Below are positions 1 through 8,935 of a stretch of DNA of 64,000 bases, piece by piece (within the stretch, counting starts at the first letter, position 1; each line of letters opens with the position of its first letter). The position numbers and the translations under genes were made by a program. The notes under the pieces were generated by a model. That model searched no databases and was not told the DNA's origin. It saw nothing but the letters and a program-made list of their open reading frames with translations. The stretch is from Halobacillus dabanensis (GTDB lineage: Bacteria > Bacillota > Bacilli > Bacillales > Halobacillaceae), in the NCBI RefSeq assembly GCF_900114165.1, contig NZ_FOSB01000002.1:1-64000 (forward strand). Direction: 5' to 3'.

Positions 1-300
<300 letters not shown>

Positions 301-390
301 AGTTAAGTTTGACTTGCTCATTCGCACACCGAATGTGCTTGTTTAAAATCTCTTCTATAAAAGAAGAAAAGTTTTGACGTACTGGTTGGT

Positions 391-412
391 TCGTTCAGTT
401 TTCAAAGATCAA
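391..412 (-). promoter_or_regulatory. rRNA leader boxA-type antitermination element
   Basis: On the minus strand, about 90-110 nt upstream of the 16S start, the leader reads TGATCTTTGAAAACTGAACG. This matches the boxA-containing leader motif common to Bacillus rRNA operons, where Nus factors act to prevent premature termination. The match is by eye. Confidence 0.7.
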
Positions 413-448
413 ATGTTTTGTTCGCCGCTTTAAAAAAGCGACTTAATA

Positions 449-477
449 AATATATCATTTCCAGTTGTTTTCGTCAA
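449..477 (-). promoter_or_regulatory. rrn promoter, proximal (sigma-A)
   Basis: Minus strand: -35 TTGACG (472-477), 17-nt spacer, -10 TATATT (449-454). It lies about 150 nt upstream of the 16S 5' end and is the nearest of three tandem promoters sharing the TTGACG hexamer. Confidence 0.85.
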
Positions 478-546
478 CAACTTTATTATGATTTATTTTA
501 TTAAGCTGTTTACGGTTCGTCACTTTCTTAATGCGACAGTGATTAA

Positions 547-576
547 ATGATAGCATAGTAAACTATCAATCGTCAA
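547..576 (-). promoter_or_regulatory. rrn promoter, middle (sigma-A)
   Basis: Minus strand: -35 TTGACG (571-576), 18-nt spacer, -10 TATCAT (547-552). Its -35 is about 100 nt upstream of the proximal -35. Confidence 0.8.
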
Positions 577-638
577 TATCTTTTATAGTTATTTATTCCA
601 AAGCTTTCTTTTGCGCTTTCAAATGAGCAACGTTTACT

Positions 639-667
639 ATAATACATGTCTTAATTAAGTTCGTCAA
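639..667 (-). promoter_or_regulatory. rrn promoter, distal (sigma-A)
   Basis: Minus strand: -35 TTGACG (662-667), 17-nt spacer, -10 TATTAT (639-644). It is the farthest of the three promoters and sits between the upstream terminator and the rRNA leader. Together the three promoters account for the gene-free 301-741 stretch. Confidence 0.82.
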
Positions 668-741
668 TAGTTTTATAGATTTTCCAATATATAATTCACT
701 CACCTCAATTACCTCCTATTAAAGGAGGGGTTATAATATAA

Positions 742-771
742 AAAAAGAGACCCTCATAAGGAAGAGGGTCT
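742..771 (-). terminator. Intrinsic terminator after the rhodanese-like gene
   Basis: Read leftwards, GACCCTCTT and GAGGGTC pair around a short loop and are followed by a run of T. The hairpin overlaps the stop codon of the 754-1104 gene and insulates it from the rRNA promoters. Confidence 0.85.
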
Positions 772-1104
772 GCGACCAGAGTGAATATAATAAACTGATT
801 TGTGTCTTTTTTTTCTAATCATTTTAGCTGCCAACTTCGCTCCGCGCTTATCATCTGTTACGAGAAGAACTTGTTTCGGGCAATCGAAACTTTCCTTTAA
901 AAACCTTGGCAAGTAACTTAGAGGGATATTTTCAGCTCCCGGGTAAGGTGAACGATAGGCGCTTATATAATCTCTAATATCGATTATACAAAAATCAGAC
1001 CCGGGAATGAATTGTTGATGGTAAGGTTTCAATATCATTTTTTCATAGTAATGATGAATAATCAGTAATACTAAAATAACAACAGATCCGTATATTAACC
1101 CCAT
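754..1104 (-). CDS. Membrane-anchored rhodanese-fold protein, probably catalytically inactive
   Basis: A 116-residue protein with an N-terminal membrane segment (about residues 4-16, rich in V, I and L) followed by a rhodanese-like domain. The domain shows the IIDIRDY start motif and a PYPGAENIPLSYL segment typical of the fold. Where active rhodaneses carry a catalytic Cys loop, this protein reads VTDDKRGAKLA, with no cysteine. A sulfurtransferase activity is therefore unlikely and a binding or scaffold role is possible. A ribosome binding site (AAAGGAT) precedes the ATG. It follows the ytwF-type gene by 20 nt on the same strand and probably shares its transcript. Function is unknown; the rhodanese assignment is from motif recognition only. 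Confidence 0.75.
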   Translation of the reverse strand: MGLIYGSVVILVLLIIHHYYEKMILKPYHQQFIPGSDFCIIDIRDYISAYRSPYPGAENIPLSYLPRFLKESFDCPKQVLLVTDDKRGAKLAAKMIRKKRHKSVYYIHSGRRPSSL

Positions 1105-1124
1105 GTTTTGTTATCCTTTCACAA

Positions 1125-1436
1125 CTAAAAAACTAGCTCTCCATCCCATTTCAACATTCCGCCTTCCATATTTTGCACCTTGGAAAAACCTTTCCCTTGC
1201 ATGAATTCTGCTGCATTCATACTACGGCGTCCAGAACGGCAAACCATTACATACTCCTGTTCTTTCGGAAGTTCCTCCACTTTTTGCGGAATGTCAGCCA
1301 ATCGGATGTGTTTAGCATTTGGAACCATGCCTTGAGCAACCTCTTCGTCTTCTCTTACATCTATAACTGTAATATCTTCATTTTGTTTAATTTTCTCTTC
1401 CACTTGTTGTGGTGTTATTTCTTTGATCTGACTCAT
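1125..1436 (-). CDS. ytwF: Rhodanese-like sulfurtransferase (YtwF type)
   Basis: A 103-residue single-domain cytosolic rhodanese. The VIDVREDEE motif near residue 24 and the active-site loop CRSGRRS with Cys66 are both present, so persulfide-carrying chemistry is plausible, unlike the neighbouring 754-1104 protein. GGAGGGATAAGA precedes the ATG. In B. subtilis ytwF also lies beside leuS, which supports the name. A leuS terminator separates it from leuS, so it likely has its own promoter in the 1437-1520 gap. The physiological sulfur acceptor is not known. Confidence 0.88.
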   Translation of the reverse strand: MSQIKEITPQQVEEKIKQNEDITVIDVREDEEVAQGMVPNAKHIRLADIPQKVEELPKEQEYVMVCRSGRRSMNAAEFMQGKGFSKVQNMEGGMLKWDGELVF

Positions 1437-1523
1437 TCTTATCCCTCCAATGTATTTGTTTGCACCTACATTTTAATTCAGTATATCTCAAAGTCAAGGT
1501 ATCTGTTCATTTAATCTGCCGAG

Positions 1524-1562
1524 AAAAAGGAAGCACCTCGTATTTTAAATACAAGGTGCCCC
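1524..1562 (-). terminator. leuS terminator
   Basis: Minus strand: GGCACCTTGTATTT pairs with the AAAATACGAGGTGCTTCC side and is followed by TTTTTC. The hairpin starts a few bases after the leuS stop codon. Confidence 0.9.
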
Positions 1563-1566
1563 ATTA

Positions 1567-3981
1567 TTAATTTGCTACAATGTTTACCAACTTCCCTGGA
1601 ACAGCGATCACTTTACGTACCGTCTTTCCTTCTAGCCATTGTTGCACATTACTATCTTCAAGTGCTTGTTTTTCTAAGTCCTCTTTGGAAGCATCTTTGT
1701 TTACCATCATTTTCGCTCTCACTTTACCCATCACCTGAACGACAATTTCAACTTCGTCTTCCACAAGCTTAGACTCATCAAACCTAGGCCAGTTTTGGTA
1801 ACTAACCGTTTCTTCATGCCCTAATTTTTCCCATATCTCCTCCGATAAGTGTGGAGCAACAGGGGACAGAAGTTTAACGAAACCTTCTACATACTCTTTC
1901 GGTAGTACATCTGCTTTATACCCTTCATTGATGAAGACCATCATTTGGGAAATGCCAGTATTAAATCGTAGCTCTTCGAAGTTTTCAGTCACTTTCTTCA
2001 CTGTCTCATGATAAACTTTTTCAAGTGTTGTGTCACTTGTGTCTTCTTTGACCGCTTCAGACAGTTCTCCCTCGGTTACGAATAATCTCCATACCCGGTC
2101 AAGGAAACGACGAGCCCCATCTAAACCATTTGTAGACCAGGCTACAGAAGCATCCAATGGACCCATGAACATCTCGTACAGTCGAAGGGTGTCTGCACCA
2201 TGGGAATACACGATGTCATCTGGGTTTACGACATTTCCTTTTGACTTGCTCATCTTTTCATTGTTCTCCCCAAGGATCATTCCCTGATTGAATAGTTTTT
2301 GGAATGGCTCTTTGGTAGGTACTACACCTGCATCGTAAAGGACTTTATGCCAGAAGCGAGCGTAAAGTAAGTGTAGAACAGCGTGTTCAGCCCCACCGAT
2401 GTATACATCGACCGGAAGCCATTTTTTCAATGCTTCATAATCAGCAAATATTTCGTCATTATTAGCATCAATATACCGCAAATAATACCAGCAACTACCT
2501 GCCCATTGTGGCATCGTGTTTGTTTCTCTTCTACCTTTCATGCCCGTTTCAGGATCGACGACATTTACCCACTCATCAATATTAGCAAGTGGAGACTCTC
2601 CTGTACCCGAAGGTTTAATCTCTGTCGTTTTTGGAAGTTGAATAGGAAGTTCTTCCTCTTTAACAGGAGTTATTGAACCATCTTCCCAATGAATAACCGG
2701 GATCGGTTCACCCCAATATCTTTGGCGACTGAACAACCAATCCCGAAGACGGTAAGTTGTCTGCTTTTTCCCTTTACCGTTTTCTTCCAACCATTCAATT
2801 GCTTTATTAATGGCTTCTTCTTTATCCAGACCATTTAAAAAGCCGGAATTGATATGCGGACCATCTTCCGTGTAGGCAGCTTCTTCGACATTCCCCCCCT
2901 CAACCACAGGGATTATTGGAAGCTCAAATTTCTGAGCAAACTCGTAATCTCGTTCATCATGAGCAGGAACTGCCATAATAGCTCCACTACCATAGCTCAT
3001 CAATACATAATCGGCTACCCAAATCGGGAGCTTTTCACCATTAATCGGGTTGATTGCATAAGCCCCTGTAAAGACACCGGACTTGTCTTTTGCCAAGTCT
3101 GTACGTTCAAGGTCACTCTTGTTTTGTGCTTTTTCAATATATGTCCCTACTGCTTCTTTCTGTTCTGATGTGACAATCTCATCCACCAATGGATGTTCCG
3201 GTGCTAGTACGGCATAAGTTGCACCGAACAATGTATCTGGACGAGTCGTAAAGACATCAAAGGAACGTTCCGTATCATCGATTTCAAAAGATACTTCTGC
3301 CCCCTCTGATTTTCCAATCCAGTTGCGTTGCATATCTTTGATGCTCTCTGGCCAATCCAACTCTTCCAAATCTTCCAGGAGGCGATCAGCATATGCTGTA
3401 ATTTTCAGCATCCATTGTTTCATCGGACGGCGCTCTACAGGATGGTCTCCCCGTTCACTTCTACCATCAATCACTTCTTCGTTTGCAAGTACTGTTCCTA
3501 GCGCTGGGCACCAGTTGACCGCAACTTCGTCAATATAAGCCAATCCTTTTTCATATAGTTTCAAGAAAATCCATTGAGTCCATTTATAATAATCCGGATC
3601 TGTTGTATTTACTTCACGATCCCAGTCATAAGAAAACCCAAGTTCCTGTATCTGACGACGGAACGTATCGATATTTTTTCTTGTAAATTCTTCAGGGTCA
3701 TTCCCAGTGTCAAGAGCATACTGTTCTGCAGGTAAACCAAACGCATCCCAGCCAATTGGATGCAGGACTTCATAACCTTGCATACGCTTCATACGGGAAA
3801 GTATATCCGTAGCTGTGTATCCTTCCGGGTGTCCCACATGCAATCCTGCCCCTGATGGGTATGGAAACATGTCTAATGCATAGAATTTCTTTTTGTTCGA
3901 ATAGGTGTCTGTCTTAAATGTCTTTTCTTCAAGCCAGAACTTTTGCCATTTCTTCTCAATCTTTTTATGATCAAAAGCCAT
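1567..3981 (-). CDS. leuS: Leucyl-tRNA synthetase
   Basis: An 804-residue class I aminoacyl-tRNA synthetase that charges tRNA-Leu with leucine in the cytosol. The HIGH-type signature is HVGH at residues 48-51, preceded by MFPYPSG. The KMSKS loop ([10 protein letters not shown]) lies near residue 577, and the CP1 editing domain falls between about 220 and 410 ([19 protein letters not shown]). Length is normal for bacterial LeuRS. GAGGAGG lies 7 nt before the ATG. Upstream is a T-box leader with a leucine specifier, so expression should rise when uncharged tRNA-Leu accumulates. Confidence 0.98.
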   Translation of the reverse strand: MAFDHKKIEKKWQKFWLEEKTFKTDTYSNKKKFYALDMFPYPSGAGLHVGHPEGYTATDILSRMKRMQGYEVLHPIGWDAFGLPAEQYALDTGNDPEEFTRKNIDTFRRQIQELGFSYDWDREVNTTDPDYYKWTQWIFLKLYEKGLAYIDEVAVNWCPALGTVLANEEVIDGRSERGDHPVERRPMKQWMLKITAYADRLLEDLEELDWPESIKDMQRNWIGKSEGAEVSFEIDDTERSFDVFTTRPDTLFGATYAVLAPEHPLVDEIVTSEQKEAVGTYIEKAQNKSDLERTDLAKDKSGVFTGAYAINPINGEKLPIWVADYVLMSYGSGAIMAVPAHDERDYEFAQKFELPIIPVVEGGNVEEAAYTEDGPHINSGFLNGLDKEEAINKAIEWLEENGKGKKQTTYRLRDWLFSRQRYWGEPIPVIHWEDGSITPVKEEELPIQLPKTTEIKPSGTGESPLANIDEWVNVVDPETGMKGRRETNTMPQWAGSCWYYLRYIDANNDEIFADYEALKKWLPVDVYIGGAEHAVLHLLYARFWHKVLYDAGVVPTKEPFQKLFNQGMILGENNEKMSKSKGNVVNPDDIVYSHGADTLRLYEMFMGPLDASVAWSTNGLDGARRFLDRVWRLFVTEGELSEAVKEDTSDTTLEKVYHETVKKVTENFEELRFNTGISQMMVFINEGYKADVLPKEYVEGFVKLLSPVAPHLSEEIWEKLGHEETVSYQNWPRFDESKLVEDEVEIVVQVMGKVRAKMMVNKDASKEDLEKQALEDSNVQQWLEGKTVRKVIAVPGKLVNIVAN

Positions 3982-4009
3982 TTCTTTTCCTCCTCATGTT
4001 CTCTATAAA

Positions 4010-4262
4010 AATATAAAAAGCCCCTCATCCCTATATGGGACGAGAGGCTTGATTCCCGCGGTACCACCCAAATTAACACATATTAGTGTTCAACTTGACG
4101 TCGATAACGGCGACCAAACCGGCAGAAACTACTGGTGTTCATTCCTGCGACATCCAAGGCGAGTTCATGATATCCAAGGACAGCTTTCACCAGCCGCTGC
4201 CTCTCTATTTCTTGAATAAAAGCATTACTACTCCTTTTCTACGTCATACTATTTATATTCGT
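4010..4262 (-). promoter_or_regulatory. T-box riboswitch, leucine specific
   Basis: On the minus strand the leader carries the T-box sequence GGGTGGTACCGCGG (within 4055-4070). It is followed by a terminator hairpin (GCCTCTCGTCCC pairing with GGGATGAGGGGC, then TTTTTAT, about 4015-4050). Upstream in stem I is a GAACTC segment whose CTC (4161-4163 on the plus strand) is a leucine codon in the specifier position. This is the standard antitermination element read by uncharged tRNA-Leu and it sits directly before leuS. Confidence 0.95.
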
Positions 4263-4291
4263 ATCTTAATGAATTGAACCCCCTTTGTCAA
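4263..4291 (-). promoter_or_regulatory. leuS promoter (sigma-A)
   Basis: Minus strand: TTGACA (4286-4291), 17-nt spacer, TAAGAT (4263-4268). It is placed just upstream of the T-box leader. Confidence 0.8.
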
Positions 4292-4385
4292 GCAGTGGAC
4301 GCCCACACAAGGTATTTGTTGAAATAATCCATTTTGGAAATTTCATGCTACAATACACAGGAAAATAAATAATGGAGGAGTCCTG

Positions 4386-4958
4386 ATGATATTAGATCGA
4401 ATATTAGATTTTGCTCATTCACTAATGGAGAGAGCTGTTCAGAAAGGTGACATTGTTGTTGATGGCACCTGCGGAAATGGATACGATACAGCGTTTCTTG
4501 CAAAAATTGTCGGTGAGACAGGCCATGTGTATGCTTTTGATGTTCAAGAAGAGGCGATTAACAATACTAAGGAAAGGCTAAGAAAAGAAGGAGTTAGTGA
4601 ACAATCCACTGTCATTTATGATTCACATGTACATGTCCAAGAGTACTTACAGACCGAACATAAAGGAAATGTTCAGGCAGCCATTTACAACTTAGGCTAT
4701 TTACCTGGTAGTGATAAAACAATTATCACGAAGCCTGAAGGGACGATTGAGTCTGTGAAAAGTGTGCTTGCCACATTGAAAAAAGGTGGACTTATCGTCC
4801 TTGTCGTCTATCACGGACACCCAGGAGGAAGAAAAGAGAAGGATGCACTCTTAGAGTATGTCACATCCTTAGATTCAAAAAATCACCAAGTTTTAAATTA
4901 TGAGTTTATTAATAAAAAAAATACACCACCATTTATCTTGGCTATTGAGAAAATCTAA
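4386..4958 (+). CDS. mnmM: tRNA mnm5s2U34-type methyltransferase (YtqB/MnmM family)
   Basis: A 190-residue class I SAM-dependent methyltransferase. Motif I is VDGTCGNGYDTAFLA (about residues 24-38), followed by a DVQEEA acidic motif. The NLGYLPG segment near residue 95 is characteristic of the YtqB family. In B. subtilis this family, formerly annotated as a putative rRNA methylase, completes the 5-methylaminomethyl modification at tRNA position U34; that role is taken from family knowledge. GGAGGAG precedes the ATG. It is divergent from leuS and its T-box leader, and a terminator follows directly, so it is probably monocistronic. Confidence 0.88.
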   Translation: MILDRILDFAHSLMERAVQKGDIVVDGTCGNGYDTAFLAKIVGETGHVYAFDVQEEAINNTKERLRKEGVSEQSTVIYDSHVHVQEYLQTEHKGNVQAAIYNLGYLPGSDKTIITKPEGTIESVKSVLATLKKGGLIVLVVYHGHPGGRKEKDALLEYVTSLDSKNHQVLNYEFINKKNTPPFILAIEKI

Positions 4959-4988
4959 AAGCGGGTGAATAGAGAAACGAACGAATAG

Positions 4989-5026
4989 CAAAAGCATCTC
5001 TTTCCGAAGGGGTGCTTTTGTACTTT
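4989..5026 (+). terminator. Terminator after mnmM/ytqB
   Basis: AAAAGCATCTC pairs with GGGGTGCTTTT around a short loop and is followed by a T-rich stretch. It lies 30 nt past the stop codon. Confidence 0.75.
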
Positions 5027-5179
5027 TCTACATTTACTTTATAAGATAACTAATTAAATTTCCAAAATGATTCTATTGTAGCAGGAGAAAAGTACAAGAA
5101 AACCATGGGAATATCAGGAATAAAGGTCTTAAGTGGTATAGACGACTATAGCACTTCTCCGTTACGCTTTTATTACAAT

Positions 5180-5194
5180 ATGTAAACGCTTCCA
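5180..5194 (+). promoter_or_regulatory. Catabolite-response element (cre) upstream of nagZ-namZ
   Basis: ATGTAAACGCTTCCA fits the CcpA cre consensus WTGNAANCGNWNNCW at every defined position. It lies 145 nt upstream of the nagZ start, just after a TACAAT that could be a -10 element (5174-5179). Repression of cell-wall sugar recovery by preferred sugars is the inferred role. The remainder of the 5027-5339 gap shows only a short inverted repeat (CCGTTA, GGA, TAACGG) near 5288. Confidence 0.65.
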
Positions 5195-5339
5195 ACAAGT
5201 AGTCTCATGATTCTTCTTTTCTACCTCTCTTCAATTACTTTTATATGACAAGAAACAACTTCTTTTGGCTTTGCGAAGGTTGGACCGTTAGGATAACGGC
5301 TCGACTTTTACAAATAGATATATCAAGGAGGAATGTTGA

Positions 5340-7442
5340 ATGAGAAAGCTTAGTAAAGGGTTGTTCATTGCGACACTGTCCCTTTGCATGTTGCTGCCGC
5401 AGGTTCTGACGGGTCAACAGGCGAAAGCATCTGAAATAGGAAAAATTCCGGATTTGATCATCCTGCAAAATGTTCCCCAGAGCGATGTAACTTTGGAAAG
5501 TGATTCGTTTACTCTTGACGCCTTGAACGTCTATGAAGATGGCCACTTTAAATTAGTAGAAGATGGAATCGAGTGGTCGTCGAAGAACCGCAACGTCGCC
5601 ACAGTTGATGGGAACGGAAAAGTGACATTCACTGGTAAGCCAGGAAGGGCATGGATCACTGTAAGCGACGGCACCCATGAAGACCGCATAGCTTTTGATT
5701 TCAAACCGGACCGTTCTACCAAAGGGAAACCTGATTTTAAACCAACCATTATTAAAGAACAAGGAGATCGCTATGACCTCATTTCTCATGCTCTTGAGAA
5801 CATGACGATGGAGGAAAAAGTCGGCCAGATGATCATGCCGGATTTCCGCACTTGGGATGGAGAGAATGTCACGGAAATGCTTCCTGAAATTGAAAACCTT
5901 GTTGAGCAGTATCATCTCGGAGGTGTGATTCTATTCCGTGAAAATGTGGTCACAACAGAACAGACAGCTAAGCTTGTCTCTGAGTATCAACAAGCTTCTG
6001 AAAAATACGGACTGTTGATGACGATCGATCAGGAAGGCGGAATCGTGACGCGTCTGCAGTCGGGAACGGATATGCCGGGCAACATGGCTCTTGGTGCCAC
6101 ACGTTCAGAAGAAATAACTCAAAATGTCGGACGAGCGATCGGTGAAGAGCTTACTTCTCTAGGCATTAATATGAACCTTGCGCCTGTGATGGATGTGAAC
6201 AATAATCCTGACAACCCGGTTATCGGAGTTCGTTCATTTGGTGAAGATCCTGAACTCGTCGGTCAATTGGGCGTGGCTTATACAAAAGGTCTGCAAGAGA
6301 CAGGCGTAGCGGCAACTGCTAAACACTTCCCAGGACACGGAGATACAGCTGTTGATTCCCACCTCGGCTTGCCGGAGGTACCTCATGATCTTGAACGTTT
6401 GAAAAAGGTAGAGTTGTACCCTTTCCAACAAGCGATGGATGCAGATATTGACGCGATTATGACAGCTCACGTTACCTTCCCGAAAATCGATGACACAAAA
6501 GTCATCTCGCAAAAGGATGGGACTGAAATTGCATTGCCTGCTACCTTATCTGAAAAAGTTTTAACAGGTCTTATGCGTGATGAAATGGGATATGAAGGTC
6601 TCGTCATTACAGATGCATTGAATATGAAAGCCATCGCTGACCATTTCGGTCCTGTCGATGCCGTGATTCGTGCGGTGAATGCTGGGACAGACATCATCCT
6701 CATGCCAGTAGGATTAGAAGAAGTCGCAGAAGGACTTTATGATGCGGTCGATAATGGAGAAATACCTATGGTAACAATCGAAGAATCCGTTGAACGCATT
6801 TTAACTTTGAAGTTGAAGCGCGGGATCATCAAATCAGAAAGCCCACAATCTGTAGAAGATAAAATAGCCGAAGCGAAAGAGATTGTCGGTTCTGAGGAAC
6901 ATAAAGAAATAGAAAAAAAAGCAGCCGAACGTTCCATTACATTAGTGAAAAATGATAATGTCTTGCCACTTAATGATGCAGATAATGAAAAAGTGGTAGT
7001 CATCGGGAATTCGTATATCGGATCTCTTGGGGACGCGTTGAAAGCTCATCAACCGAACACCACGGTAATCTCTTCAAGCGATACCGTGCTGACAGAGGAG
7101 CAAAAACAAATCGTAGCAGAAGCTGATCAAATTATATTTGGCACGTACACCTATAATGTGTCAAGCCGCTCTGCAGGTAATCCCCAAATGAGATTGATGG
7201 ACGAAGTAATGGCCAGTACAGAGGCACCTGTTATAGGAGTAGGAATTCGTAACCCTTATGACGTAATGACCTATCCAGAGGTGGATGCGTTCATCGCTCA
7301 ATACGGCTTTAGAAAGGCAAGCTTTGAAGCGACAGCTGCAACCATCTTTGGTAAAAATAACCCGGCAGGTCAATTACCTGTCACCATCCCAGGTCAAGAC
7401 AGTGAAGTATTGTACGGGTACGGTACAGGGTTGAGTTATTAA
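5340..7442 (+). CDS. nagZ: Secreted beta-N-acetylglucosaminidase, GH3 family (NagZ type)
   Basis: A 700-residue exported glycosidase expected to remove terminal GlcNAc from muropeptides outside the membrane. Residues 1-30 form a signal peptide ending AKA before SE, a signal peptidase I site rather than a lipobox. Residues about 35-125 look like a bacterial Ig-like (BIG2-type) domain. The GH3 barrel follows, with KHFPGHG and the DSH catalytic dyad near 326-340 and the nucleophile motif ITDALNM near 425, then a C-terminal alpha/beta domain. It is longer than B. subtilis NagZ (about 640 residues), apparently because of the N-terminal Ig-like module. AAGGAGG lies before the ATG. It forms an operon with namZ 22 nt downstream, behind a cre site. 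Confidence 0.93.
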   Translation: MRKLSKGLFIATLSLCMLLPQVLTGQQAKASEIGKIPDLIILQNVPQSDVTLESDSFTLDALNVYEDGHFKLVEDGIEWSSKNRNVATVDGNGKVTFTGKPGRAWITVSDGTHEDRIAFDFKPDRSTKGKPDFKPTIIKEQGDRYDLISHALENMTMEEKVGQMIMPDFRTWDGENVTEMLPEIENLVEQYHLGGVILFRENVVTTEQTAKLVSEYQQASEKYGLLMTIDQEGGIVTRLQSGTDMPGNMALGATRSEEITQNVGRAIGEELTSLGINMNLAPVMDVNNNPDNPVIGVRSFGEDPELVGQLGVAYTKGLQETGVAATAKHFPGHGDTAVDSHLGLPEVPHDLERLKKVELYPFQQAMDADIDAIMTAHVTFPKIDDTKVISQKDGTEIALPATLSEKVLTGLMRDEMGYEGLVITDALNMKAIADHFGPVDAVIRAVNAGTDIILMPVGLEEVAEGLYDAVDNGEIPMVTIEESVERILTLKLKRGIIKSESPQSVEDKIAEAKEIVGSEEHKEIEKKAAERSITLVKNDNVLPLNDADNEKVVVIGNSYIGSLGDALKAHQPNTTVISSSDTVLTEEQKQIVAEADQIIFGTYTYNVSSRSAGNPQMRLMDEVMASTEAPVIGVGIRNPYDVMTYPEVDAFIAQYGFRKASFEATAATIFGKNNPAGQLPVTIPGQDSEVLYGYGTGLSY

Positions 7443-7464
7443 TTCAATAAAGGGAGAGGTTATT

Positions 7465-8745
7465 TTGAAAAAATGGTTCATGTTAGCGATTGTTTTACTG
7501 ATGACATGGTCGGCAGTCTCCGTAGTATTAGCGGATCACAATGGAAATCCGGGGAAGCACAAAGGACACGATAAGAAAAAAGGAGAAAAGTTCAAACTTG
7601 GAGTGGAAGTCCTTTTAGATGAAGAGAAGGATCTCATTGAGGGGGAAAATGTCGGTCTGATTACTAATCCGACGGGAGTCGATCAAGACTTGAACAGCAT
7701 TGTTGACCTCCTTCACAATGACGAAGATATCCAGTTAACAGCTCTATATGGACCTGAACATGGCGTCCGGGGAAGCGCTCAAGCTGGAGAGTATGTCGAA
7801 TATTATGAAGATGAAAAGACAGGTCTTCCTGTATACAGTCTTTATGGTGAGACACGTAAACCGACACCTGAAATGTTGAAAGACATCGATGTGTTGATGT
7901 TTGATATCCAGGATGTCGGAACAAGATTCTATACGTACATTTACACAATGGCGTATGCAATGGAAGCTGCTCAAGAGAACGACATTCCATTCATCGTCCT
8001 AGATCGACCGAACCCGATTGGCGGCGATAAAGTCCAAGGACCGGTCCTTGATGAGGATTACAAATCTTTCGTTGGAAACTACCCGATTCCACTTCGCCAC
8101 GGCATGACCGTTGGGGAGCTTGCGAAATTCTTTAACAAGGAATTTAATATTGGTGCTGATTTGACAGTGGTTGAAATGGATGGCTATAAACGGAGTATGG
8201 ATTATGATGATACAGGTATGTCTTTCATCGCTCCATCACCGAATATGCCGACGGTTGAGACTGCCTATGTCTACCCGGGTGCTGCTTTAATTGAAGGTAC
8301 GAACGTATCAGAAGGACGCGGCACGACACAACCGTTTGAACTAGTTGGTGCGCCTTTCATCGATAGTACCGATCTGGCAGCTGAAATGAATGATTTCAAC
8401 TTGCCTGGTGTCAAATTCCGAGCTGCATCGTTTACTCCATCCTTTTCGAAACATGCGGGCACGCTTTCACATGGCGTACAACTTCACATCCTTGATCGCG
8501 ATGAATTTAATCCGGTTCTAACCGGACTGCACCTTGTGAAGACGATTCACGACATGTATCCAGAAGACTTTGAATTCCGTGCAGAGAATGCCTCCGGTAT
8601 CTCTTTCTTTGATAATTTGATCGGTAACGGCTGGATCCGCGAAGCAATTGAAAATGGAGACTCTGTCGATGCACTGCAAGATCGCTGGGAAAATGACTTA
8701 AAAGACTTTGAAAAAGTAAGAAAACACTATTTGTTATATAAGTAA
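7465..8745 (+). CDS. namZ: Exo-beta-N-acetylmuramidase NamZ (DUF1343 family)
   Basis: A 426-residue protein with a cleavable signal peptide (hydrophobic core in residues 5-22) and a DUF1343 domain. Conserved stretches include GLITNPTGV, VLMFDIQDVGTRFYTYIYT and EGRGTTQPFELVGAPF. The B. subtilis homologue (YbbC) is an exo-lytic N-acetylmuramidase acting after NagZ, so the two genes together would release GlcNAc and MurNAc from peptidoglycan chains. The start is TTG at 7465 with GGGAGAGG upstream; no better-placed ATG gives a full signal peptide. B. subtilis flanks this pair with murQ, murR and murP, but none of these is nearby here. A strong terminator follows. Confidence 0.92.
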   Translation: MKKWFMLAIVLLMTWSAVSVVLADHNGNPGKHKGHDKKKGEKFKLGVEVLLDEEKDLIEGENVGLITNPTGVDQDLNSIVDLLHNDEDIQLTALYGPEHGVRGSAQAGEYVEYYEDEKTGLPVYSLYGETRKPTPEMLKDIDVLMFDIQDVGTRFYTYIYTMAYAMEAAQENDIPFIVLDRPNPIGGDKVQGPVLDEDYKSFVGNYPIPLRHGMTVGELAKFFNKEFNIGADLTVVEMDGYKRSMDYDDTGMSFIAPSPNMPTVETAYVYPGAALIEGTNVSEGRGTTQPFELVGAPFIDSTDLAAEMNDFNLPGVKFRAASFTPSFSKHAGTLSHGVQLHILDRDEFNPVLTGLHLVKTIHDMYPEDFEFRAENASGISFFDNLIGNGWIREAIENGDSVDALQDRWENDLKDFEKVRKHYLLYK

Positions 8746-8749
8746 TAGG

Positions 8750-8798
8750 AAAAACCCCTGCCCTCCTCCATTTTCTGGATGGGGGTAGGGGTTTTTAT
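8750..8798 (+). terminator. Terminator after namZ
   Basis: AAAAACCCCTGCCC pairs with GGGGTAGGGGTTTTT through a long GC-rich stem, with a T run on the 3' side. Confidence 0.93.
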
Positions 8799-8935
8799 TT
8801 CCAATGGAAGCCATTTCACATAATCCCTCTTTACTTATATGAAAGTGACCATCTTACATACATATGCAAAATGTGATAAAATTCATAAATATTCTAACAT
8901 ATTTGATAATTTATATAAAAGTGAGGGGAAAACGT

